From JAXMBX01 sp046349635 (GTDB taxonomy: Bacteria > Planctomycetota > Planctomycetia > Planctomycetales > Planctomycetaceae), in assembly GCA_046349635.1 (NCBI GenBank), contig JAXMBX010000047.1, positions 1-39,398 of the forward strand: 39,398 bases of DNA, read 5' to 3'. The first letter of the stretch is position 1; each line of letters starts with the position of its first letter. The notes under the pieces are model-generated. The model was not told the origin of the DNA. It was given only the letters and a program-made list of their open reading frames with translations, and did not search any database. The position numbers and the translations under genes are program-made. This document shows, piece after piece, positions 24,922-32,405 of this stretch.

Positions 24922-25708
24922 CTAACCCTGTGGTTCAAATAATTGCCAAGCTTTTTCAGTAAAAGAGGCTCGAAAGCATTTCATGACTGATTCATGACCT
25001 TGGTTCAAAATTTCTGTTAACTGGGCTGCGTCGAACGCCTGGTCGTAGGGACACCATTTGTGCCAATCCATCCGAAACTTTAACGCCCTGTCAGCTCGAT
25101 CAGGCCTGTCTAACTTCAGTTGAATTTCAAGTGGCCCAGTTCCGTCCTCTGGTTGCAATTGAGTGCGGATTTGAAATCCCACAATATTGCCGAAGGGATC
25201 GACTGGAGGCTCCACTCCTAACGTGAAGTAATGCGTCAAATCCACTGACTCTGAATCCAAAAAGGGGATTCGAATTTCATCGACGTAATGAATCGCTGCA
25301 TAGTCTACGCGCTCAATACCGCGCACGTCTGAGAAACGTTGCAACAGATCAATGGCCGTGTTGTTCAGTTTAGAAAACCCCGGATAATCTTGCCCAAGGC
25401 GGATGAAATTACAGACCAATTGGTTTTTTGTGAGCTGTAACGCTTTCTCCCCCCCCTTCGTCATGGCGCGAATCCGTTCGAGCTGGACTTCAGGATTTTC
25501 AACTTTTGGTGGCTCAGTAGGGGCTCGCTGAATGAATTCAGCAGTGATCGTATGAGTGAATTTTTGATCGGGAAATTCTTCCGGAGAGTTCATTCAAAAA
25601 TCTCTCAGCGGGCCCCCAATCATTCAAGAGCATGGGGTTGAACTTAAACTCGATCCACATCTCGACGAGTGGTGCGTTTTTAAGGATAAGTTCCGTTCGC
25701 CCTACCAT
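24922..25708 (-). CDS. TIGR04255-like family protein, one frameshift near 25590
   Basis: The N-terminus is in one frame from the ATG at 25708 (MVGRTELILKNAPLVEMWIE, then NDWGPAERFLNE). The remainder is in another frame from about 25593 (EEFPDQKFTHTITAEFIQRA, then QLTKNQLVCNFIRLGQDYPG, GIERVDYAAIHYVDEI and a C-terminal helix region ending LFEPQG). The opening NAPLVE-x-x-x-EF-x-F and the later RVDYAAIHYVDEI fit the sporadically distributed TIGR04255 family, whose function is unknown. The full protein would be ~260 residues, normal for the family. It is the first gene of the three-gene operon. The family call is from memory of the pattern. Confidence 0.65.
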
Positions 25709-25992
25709 AATTCTCCGACCGATCTGCAAAAACTTTTTCCTTGCATGTCTTCACAAATCCATGTCAGTAGACAGAAGCAATTGCTTTGAAGTTCGTGATA
25801 CCACCTGTAGTTGCATGATATCAGTTGCGAAAGGCCTTGCTATGCTGACGAATTGGCACATCGCCGCAGTCCGAAATGTCCATAAGGCACAAATTAAAGA
25901 AGTTAAGGTGTTCTTGCAACCCGTCAGAATGAAGTCGTCCATCGCAAATCCGCGTTGTCTGTGCACCTTGCCACTCTCAGTATTTCTCCCTC
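25709..25992. promoter_or_regulatory. Upstream region of the three-gene accessory operon
   Basis: These 284 bases are A+T-rich at the operon side and hold no gene I can support. The position, between the last small particle gene and the first operon gene, makes it the likely home of the operon's own promoter. I could not pick a convincing -35/-10 pair by eye. Confidence 0.3.
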
Positions 25993-26375
25993 TCAACCCA
26001 CCTCCCGCTCCACGCCGCACACTTCCAGCCCCTCCCCCGAATTCCGAGCCAGCCACTGCCGCATCTGCCGCACCACCCGCTGCGGCTTTCCTCCCGCATA
26101 ACCAAAGCGTGAACTAACCACTTCGCCGGCAACCCGCCAACCCACCAGCCGATGAAGTCGTTCGCACCCCGCAACGGGACCGGACGACGCTCAAACACTC
26201 CCCGACGGCATTCCGCAATCAGATACCGCTCCAGCGCCCGGCTGAGCCGCGTCCGCTCCGCCTCAGGCCGGTCCAGTTCCCCGAGTATAAACCGCACCTC
26301 CTCTTCCGTCACGGCGTGCGTCACACTCTCCGGATGCCCCGCCTTCTCATAATTCAACCACAACACTCCCAGCAT
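25993..26375 (-). CDS. Portal-downstream small protein, one frameshift
   Basis: The first frame reads MLGVLWLNYEKAGHPESVTH, EEEVRFILGELDRPEAERTR, RALERYLIAECRRGVF and NDFIGWWVGGLPAKWLVH. It then becomes Cys/Trp-rich and implausible, while the neighbouring frame from about 26108 gives RFGYAGGKPQRVVRQMRQWL, ARNSGEGLEVCGVEREVG and a stop at 25993. One missing base near 26110 joins them into ~127 residues. It lies directly after the portal gene, often the place of a small head-assembly protein, but no name-level match is seen. Confidence 0.55.
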
Positions 26376-26436
26376 TTTCTCTAATCCCTTTTCAGGTGGC
26401 AGTCAATCCGTGAGGCCGTTTGGTCATTCACTCGAC

Positions 26437-26555
26437 GGGTGCCATGCCCGCATCGTAGCGCAGCAACAGGGCGGGCATGGATTCACTGGATCATGAGCGT
26501 CTCTTGCATTGTTTTTGGGTGGCCCGGCCAGTTTGGCCGGGTGGCGCTAGCCACA
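26437..26555. repeat. Adjacent family A (copy 6) and family B repeats
   Basis: Family A: GGGTGCCATGCCCGCATCG (from 26437) pairs with GGGCGGGCATG (ending 26479). Family B: GGGTGGCCCGGCCAGTTTGG, then CCGGGTGGCGCTAGCCACAA (26517-26555), with the CCCGGCCA/TGGCCGGG hairpin seen also at 10108. Together they fill half the 238-base gap between the portal gene and the small gene after it. Confidence 0.75.
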
Positions 26556-26613
26556 AGAAGCGGCCCCTTGCGTGTTCACTCACGAACTCATTCACAACAC
26601 CACAAAAAAATCC

Positions 26614-27993
26614 TTATCCTCCCTCCCCATCCGTCTCCCTCGAAATTTCCTTCTGCATCAACACCGGGTCCACCCCCTCGCGGCGCCCCACTTCCGCCCG
26701 GCTCAGAATCCCCGTCTCCACCAGCCGCGCATCCGCCAGACGTTCCTTGTTCCGGTCCCGGTTCACCAGCGTCGGCGTCCCCCACCGCAGAGAGATCACC
26801 TCAAAAAAATCCTCCGGCAGCAGACCCAGGCCGATCCCCTGTTGCATCACCCACCGCCACAACTTGGTGAACTCCGCCGTGAAGAACTGTTGTTCCCCCT
26901 GGAACATCTTCACCGCCGGCCCTTCCGCCACCATCGTCGAGGCATAGTTCCCGTTCGCCGCGTCCGAGGTCAGCATGAACTCCGGCAGCCCTTCCCCCGC
27001 CGACATGCTCAACAGCAGCATCCGCCCCAGCGGAATCGAATCCGCGAAATTCGTGTTCGGCTGCAGGAACTGCAACTCCGTCCCCTGCGACGTCGTCAAT
27101 ATCGTCCCCGCCCGGAACCGTTCCCGCCGCACCCCGCCGATCCCGTCGCTCGCTCCGCTCGCACTCTGCGCCTGCTCCGCGAATTGCGCCACCTCCGCCG
27201 GAGACCCCCGCACCTTCCGCCACAACACAATCGACGCCTGCAACCGCCGCGCCTGCAATTCCGTCTCCATCCACTGGTCGAACCGCTGCAGCGCGCTCCA
27301 GAATCGGCAGGAAGATCGACACGCCATGGCTTCTGGTTGGAATCGACCCCCACCTTCGTGTGCAGCATCTCCTCCGCCGGGATGTTTTCGCTCAGCTCTC
27401 CAGTGGCGTGATCCACTCGTTGATAAAACTCCGGCGTCTCGACGTCTCCCGCCGTGGTCACAATCCCGTGCGTCCCTCCGCGCCGGAAAAGTGTCGATCA
27501 GTTCCGGATCGACAAATCGGACCGTCGGCGGCCAGGCCCCCGTTTCATACAACCGCAGGAACGCCTCCCCGTCCCGCCAGCTCCGCCGGGCATGCTCCCG
27601 GCTGGAAGTAGTGTGCGGAGTTGGACGCAGGAATTCCTCCACATCTGGTCTGCACGCAGCGACAGCCGGTTTGTTCCTCATCCTTGTCATGGGCCACGTG
27701 CGACACCGACATCCCCGGCCCGACGACATACATTCCAGCAGCCGCGGGATGTTTCGCGCGTCTGATTCATCAGCACCAGTTTTCGTGTGCGGGCCCGCGG
27801 CGCCACCCGTTCTCCTTCGCTCGTGGAACTCCCGTAGTCTCCCAGCAGCAGCCAGTCCCCCGGGATCTTCCTGCACCCGTTGCGGCAGCCGTCCGCTCCG
27901 CCAGTTCCAGCAGTTGTTCCTGCACCACCCGCGCAATCGCTGCCCGCCCGCACTCCACGCCGCTCGATACTTGTTCTTCAAAAACTCCAACAT
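26614..27993 (-). pseudogene. Phage-type portal protein, frameshifted
   Basis: The start MLEFLKNKYRAAWSAGG at 27993 is followed by shifted frames: AAIARVVQEQLLELAERTAA, then GDWLLLGDYGSS, then GEAFLRLYETGAWPPTVRFV (a portal hallmark: exposed loop then DPELIDTF). A long clean C-terminal half follows, with EVAQFAEQAQSASGASDGIG, FRAGTILTTSQGTELQFLQP, FADSIPLGRMLLLSMSAGEG, LPEFMLTSDAANGNYASTMV and FEVISLRWGTPTLVNRDRNK. Size (~460 residues), motifs and position after the large terminase fit a portal. At least four small indels are needed in the first 250 codons, whereas the last 200 codons are uninterrupted. Confidence 0.7.
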
Positions 27994-28093
27994 CAACCGC
28001 TCTCCTTCTAATCTCCTGCCACTTTCTTCTTTGTCTCTGTGCCACTGGCTTTGCCAGTGTCTTCTCCCCCTCACCTGTTCTGCTGCTCTCCTC

Positions 28094-29674
28094 TCAGCTG
28101 TTCTCGCCCGAAGGGCTGGGGAGCGGAACGAACGTCTCTGAGCCTAAAAATCCCTCAAAAAAACACCCGCCCCCATCCCCCATCTGCATCCACTCCGGCT
28201 CACCCTGCGTCGTCAGCAGATGCAGACACGCCCCCAGCGCAAACACCCGGTCATCGTGCTCCTCCGGATGATGATTGATCCGGAACCGTCCGTTCCCCGT
28301 TCCTGCACGATCACGCTCGCCAGTTCCGTCCAGGTCATCCCGCTTCTCTTCCCCCTCACACACCTGGCCACAGCCTGCATACCAATAGATCTCCCGGTTG
28401 ACGATCAGCCTGCGCGGGTTCATGGCCGGCGCGTGATTCCCTTTCCCCCCTGGAACGCAAGCCGCTGGATCGCGAACCGCTGCTCATACCGCTGGATCGT
28501 CCCCACCAGTTGATACTCGTCGATCACAAACTCCACCCCCGGGAATTTCTCCGCGATCTCCTCCAGCCATTCATCCACCCACGCCACCCGCACGGAGCGG
28601 AAGGTTCTGACGGCTTGATCACATCCATCCGGTCGACGATCACCTCCCGCCCCGCCCGATGCACCACCACCCCCACCGTGTTGTCCGTGCTTCTCCGCAT
28701 AGTCGATCGCCGCGACGTACTGTTTGGTTCCCCCCGATTCCGGTAACTCAGGTCCGCATCGCGGCACGATTCGGCTTCTTCGCGGGTCACAAATTCGCCA
28801 CCCCCTTCCTGCCACTTGTTCTCCCACAATCTCGCATGGATCGATGGCGGCAGCGGCTCCGCCGCTGCTCCTCCAGTTGTTGCGGATCGATCCACCGCAC
28901 TGGCTCCCTTCCAGCGATGAGAAATACCACCCCGGACTGAGACGCGCGTTTTCGCGGACCTGCCACTGCCACCCCCGTCCCACCCCGGCGTTCGTCAGCA
29001 CCACCAGCAGGCAGTTCGGTTTCTTCGCCGCGGAGGAGAGCAGCGAATGCCACAAGCCCTCCTTTTCCCAGTGACACAACTCTGTCGTGAATGGATGGAA
29101 ATCGGAATCACCCCCCGAACGAGCTTTGCGTCCGAGGAGATCACCTCAGCTTGCTCCCCGTTTCGGAATTGAAGACTTCGTGATTTCGAAATCGCAGCTT
29201 CCGGCACAACTCCGGATTCAGGTCCACCAGCCGCTGGATCGCGTCCCGGATCAGATCCCCCTGGTCCCGGTCCGCGGCCGCGGCCAGCCCTTCGATCCGC
29301 CGGCGCGCGAAGAGCAGAATCCAGACCAGTTGCACCGCCAGGTCCGAGGTCTTCGAATGTCCCCGCGGCCGCTCCAGATACGCCCGCCATAAGATCTCCT
29401 CCCCTCGCCCCTTGTGGGAGAGGGGCCGGGGGTGAGGGGTAGAATTCTTGACGTCTTCCGCCAGTCCCTTCCAGCTCGCATCCAGCGCCTCGAAGTCCCG
29501 CCGCTGCCACTCCTGCAGGACCTCATTCAGGGACTGCTCCGCGCTCCCCGGAATCCGCACCCGGCTCCGAAACGCGTGCGGGCTTTTCCGCATCGCCCGC
29601 GTTTGCAGTTCGTGCAACAATCTCAGCCGGAACTGCAAATCCCGCCGATCGCGCCAATTTAATGAGTTCTTCAT
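28094..29674 (-). pseudogene. terL: Terminase large subunit, several frameshifts, repeat inserted before Walker A
   Basis: From MKNSLNWRDRRDLQFRLRLL (29674) the frame runs to QEWQRRDFEALDASWKGL, crosses a family C repeat (29400-29440), and continues with AYLERPRGHSKTSDLAVQLV, a Walker A-like ATPase loop. Pieces in other frames complete the protein: VISSDAK, FTTELCHWEKEGLWHSLLSS, LLVVLTNAGVGRGWQWQVRE, SIHARLWENKWQEGG, then the nuclease-side KQYVAAIDYAEKH and EFVIDEYQLVGTIQRYEQRF, and the end GRFRINHHPEEHDDRVFALG. It would package DNA into heads. About six indels are required in ~525 codons although every motif survives, which favours base-level sequence error or very recent decay. Confidence 0.75.
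29400..29440. repeat. Family C repeat inside the terminase coding sequence
   Basis: CCCCTCGCCCCTTGTGGGAG is followed by AGGGGCCGGGGGTGAGGGGT, the same unit as at 15953. It is read in frame as TPHPRPLSHKGRGEE between KGLAEDVKNS and ILWRAYLERPRGHSKT, lengthening the loop just before the ATPase motif without breaking the frame. Confidence 0.8.
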
Positions 29675-30053
29675 CCGATAAATCATCCCAGCAATCCGAA
29701 ACCGTTCTCCGCTCCTCATCCGGCATCCAGCCCGGCGGCGGGCGCTTCCGCAGCCACAAAGTCTGCGCAGAAACATTCCCCTTCATCGCTGCGATGTACA
29801 GCGCCATTTCCACGTTTTCGTTGAGGGCGGTCCCCACCGCGTCGCATTCGTGTCGAAACTGTTTTTCATCGTCATACGTCCGCCGCAACGTCTTCAGGCT
29901 CACTTCCAGCTTCTGGCAGGCGACGGAAGGACTCAGCCCCCGTCCGATCAGGTCCAGAAACTCCGCCTGCTGTTCGTCCGTTAATCGCACGTCCGGATCA
30001 TCGGCCGGAATAGTTTTCTCCCCGTCGGGATTCCCTTCCCCCTGCTCACTCAT
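29523..30053 (-). CDS. Terminase small subunit-like DNA-binding protein
   Basis: This encodes 176 residues from the ATG at 30053, with GGGAG upstream; a longer frame to 30263 overlaps the previous gene and is rejected. A helix-turn-helix lies at ~25-60 (RLTDEQQAEFLDLIGRGLSP, SVACQKLEVSLKTLRRTY), followed by a helical part (NENVEMALYIAAMKGNVSAQ, TLWLRKRPPPGW), the usual form of small terminase subunits that pick the packaging substrate. Its last ~50 codons overlap the start of the large subunit by 152 bases in another frame; its true end may lie earlier if an indel hides there. Its start overlaps the end of the ABC-GNAT gene by eight bases. Confidence 0.7.
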   Translation of the reverse strand: MSEQGEGNPDGEKTIPADDPDVRLTDEQQAEFLDLIGRGLSPSVACQKLEVSLKTLRRTYDDEKQFRHECDAVGTALNENVEMALYIAAMKGNVSAQTLWLRKRPPPGWMPDEERRTVSDCWDDLSDEELIKLARSAGFAVPAEIVARTANAGDAEKPARVSEPGADSGERGAVPE

Positions 30054-31283
30054 GTTCTGCTCCCTTTCCCCCGGCGACGTTTCGCCGGTTGTCGAAGATG
30101 TAGTAAACCGGCTGGGAGTATTGGCTTTTCCGGAAGCTTTCCGCGCTGATGATTTTCTTTTTCCCATAACCTTCCCGTCGCGCCCCGTACAACGCGGAGT
30201 GACCCCTGCGTGATCCTTTCCGCCGAGGTGCGACTCCCACCCGTTGAAATCCCGCCCGCTCAAACAAGGGATGAATCTGTCCCATCTCCGCCAGCACCTC
30301 GACCCAAGGCAAACCGCAGCATTCGCAACTTTTTCGCACGAACGCCGCCGCCACCCCCGCTCCTCGATACGTCGGATGCAGCACTACCCGCGACAGCATC
30401 GCCACCTGCCGCGTCAACGCCTGCATCCCCAGCCGCGACCACCTCCCCTGCAATCCAAAATACTTTCTCCGCCCCGCCAGGCTGATCGGCGGGCAGGTGA
30501 ACACGCAGATCCCCACCGCCCGCTCGCCGTGCCACAACAGGCTGATAAATTTCACAAGCCCGATGGCATGGCTGCGGTAATGCCACCGAGAAAAATACGC
30601 CCAGTCCCGTGCCGTGCCGGTGCTGACCTCCAGCTCTTCGCGCAGTCCTCTTTTTTTTTACAATCCTCCCCGCGTGCGACCTCGATGGTCCCATCAAGCC
30701 GGCAGCAGACATGCACGTCCGGCGACAACTCCTCCACGATGTCCTCGTGCGTCGTCGCCACCAGCACACCCATCCCCCGTTGCCGGGCGCAGCGCCGCAG
30801 ATTTCCCGCCAGGACCCGCGCCAGCGTCCGGTCCAGCGTCGCGGTGAATTCATCCGCGCACAGCCACGCTCCCCCCCGGCTTAACCCCACCGCCATCCGA
30901 TACCGGTACCGCTGGCCTTCGCTCAGTTCCGCAGGGAGACGCAGCAACAGTTGCGCTTCTCCCAGTCCGCACCCCGCCAGCAGCCGCATCCCCTCCTCCG
31001 CCTCCAGTCCCAGTCCGTCGATCAACGGCATGTCATTGAGTTCCAGTTCTTCGAGGGGAGTGACGTTTTGGAGTTGCGCCTGGATCTTCCGCAGCAAGGT
31101 CGACTTCCCCGACCCCGACTCTCCCGTCAGGCAGACGATGTCCCCCTTCAGAATCGGAATCTCCAGGTCGCGCGCGATCACATGCTCCCCCTGCTCAAAC
31201 CCGACTCCAAAGTGGTCCATCACGATCGACGTCTTCACCGTCGGAATCTTGGGTTGGAATTCATAACTCGCCGAGATTTTCAT
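30046..31283 (-). CDS. ABC ATPase fused to GNAT-type acetyltransferase via a -1 shift at A9
   Basis: The first part (ATG 31283, with GGGGGAAG upstream) is an ABC ATPase: IVCLTGESGSGKSTLLRKI (Walker A), LPAELSEGQRYRYRMAVGLS (signature), GGAWLCADEFTATLD (Walker B) and GVLVATTHEDIVEEL (H-loop). At 30651-30659 the coding strand has nine A residues. The zero frame goes on 30 implausible residues and stops; the -1 frame continues GLREELEVSTGTARDWAYFS, RWHYRSHAIGLV and a GNAT-like fold with AMLSRVVLHPTYRGAGVAAA and FVRKSCECC to the stop at 30046. ATPase plus acetyltransferase fusions are a known class (COG2401). The role in particle clusters is unclear; the intact product would be ~412 residues. Confidence 0.7.
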
Positions 31284-31296
31284 CGTCTTCCCCCCT

Positions 31297-31851
31297 CTAA
31301 CGAACGTGCGTCTGCACCCCATGCTCCTGCATCAACCGGTCCAGTTCCCGCTGCACCTCGCTCCATTCCGCTTTGGGAACCACCAGAATCACTTCCACCG
31401 CATCGGGATGTTTCTCGTCCTCCAGTTCGAACTCCTCTTCCGGGACCAGCTTCAGGTCTCGCAGGTCCGCCGCTTCAAACCCGGTCAGACTCAGGTCGAT
31501 TTCCGGCAGAGTGTTCAGTTCCTCCAGCACCTCCGTCAGCTTGTCCAGATCCCAGTCGCTCCCCACCCGCGAATTATTCAGCGCGATATTGAGCGCCTTC
31601 TCCCGTTCCAGCGGGAGATCGACTTCCACAACTTCAACCTCCGTCACCCCATCGTCCCGCAGGATCTGCAGCCGTTGATGCCCCCCCACGACATGCCCCG
31701 TCCGGCTGTTCCACACCAAAGGCTGCACCAGGCTGAACTCGCGCAACGACCGCGCCAGCCGCTCGTAGTTCTTGCTCCCTTTCTTCAACGCACGCCGCGG
31801 GTTGTAAGGGGCCGCCTGCAAGTCACTCAGCGGCATGGTTCGAATCTGCAT
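31297..31851 (-). CDS. ParB/Srx-fold protein of the particle cluster
   Basis: This encodes 184 residues; GGGAGGTGA before the ATG is a strong ribosome-binding site. The ParB N-terminal nuclease/CTPase-type fold is visible: PYNPRRA near 15-21, REFSLVQPLVWNSRTGHVVG, GGHQRLQILRDDG (55-67) and EVDLPLEREKALNIALNNSR. It lacks the central DNA-binding HTH of chromosomal ParB. Such short ParB-like proteins occur next to terminase genes in phages and may bind or nick DNA for packaging or modification. It lies 13 bases upstream of the ABC-GNAT gene and overlaps the HTH gene before it by 29 bases. Confidence 0.8.
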   Translation of the reverse strand: MQIRTMPLSDLQAAPYNPRRALKKGSKNYERLARSLREFSLVQPLVWNSRTGHVVGGHQRLQILRDDGVTEVEVVEVDLPLEREKALNIALNNSRVGSDWDLDKLTEVLEELNTLPEIDLSLTGFEAADLRDLKLVPEEEFELEDEKHPDAVEVILVVPKAEWSEVQRELDRLMQEHGVQTHVR

Positions 31852-32176
31852 CGTGCTTCACCTCCCCTGCACTCTTGGCGATCGGTTCCCGGCCCGGATT
31901 GGAAAATCCCGCTTCCTCCCACTGCACCGCAAATCTTGCGCGCAACTCGGACTTGATCGACTCCAGGCACCGGCTCACGTGCCCTTTCGGATGGCCGAAG
32001 ACTTGTCCGATCTGCGTCAACGGCCACCCCGCGTTCTCGCGCAACGCCAGCATCGCCAGATATTTCCACTTGCGGTCGTCATCCTGCGCGTAATGTTCGT
32101 GGATCTTCTGCCAGAATTCGTCCGCTCCGCTCCGGGGCAGAATCACCTTGAAACCATCGAGATTGATCGTGGACAC
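31823..32176 (-). CDS. Helix-turn-helix protein, first gene of the particle cluster
   Basis: This encodes 117 residues from a GTG at 32176, chosen because AGGAGG lies six bases upstream; a TTG at 32212, also with a purine-rich leader, is the alternative. It begins STINLDGFKVILPRSGADEF, then WQKIHEHYAQDDDRKWKYLA. A helix-turn-helix follows near 55-85 (AGWPLTQIGQVFGHPKGHVS, RCLESIKSELRARF), like sigma-region-4-type domains. It is probably a DNA-binding regulator or packaging co-factor. It is the first gene of the minus-strand cluster and faces the divergent ThiF-type gene. Confidence 0.65.
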   Translation of the reverse strand: MSTINLDGFKVILPRSGADEFWQKIHEHYAQDDDRKWKYLAMLALRENAGWPLTQIGQVFGHPKGHVSRCLESIKSELRARFAVQWEEAGFSNPGREPIAKSAGEVKHDADSNHAAE

Positions 32177-32405
32177 GTGGGCCCTCCTGCGTGATGAAAA
32201 CGAGACTTGCAACGCTCCCTCCCGACTGCTCCCCTCCCTGAAAGATTGTTCCCCGGTTGCGCAACATCGAGTTCACAGACATCGCTCCGCACAAATCGGG
32301 GGAACATCGTCGCTCTGGTAACTTCGCGTTGAAAAGGGCAAAATCGAAGGATTGTTTTTAACCCTCGAAGTCGCACCGCACTTGACAAGGCCAGTTACCA
32401 CACGC
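32177..32405. promoter_or_regulatory. Divergent intergenic region at right edge of particle cluster
   Basis: This 229-base region between divergent starts must hold promoters for the particle cluster (leftward) and the ThiF-type gene (rightward). A+T-rich patches occur around 32335-32360. No integrase, tRNA or duplicated attachment-like sequence is seen here. Confidence 0.4.

Noticed and set aside
25751..26056. 101-residue minus-strand frame upstream of the accessory operon
   Set aside because: Its first part is the wrong-frame shadow of the gene at 25993 and the rest is A+T-rich intergenic sequence.
4444..26555. Dispersed palindromes as a CRISPR array
   Set aside because: The copies are kilobases apart, imperfect, and not separated by spacers of uniform length; no cas genes are present.
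8361..32405. Attachment sites or an integrase at the cluster ends
   Set aside because: I looked for tyrosine or serine recombinase motifs and for matching sequence at both edges and found none; the tRNA-like gene at 2674 is too far away and shows no partial copy near 32 kb that I could see.
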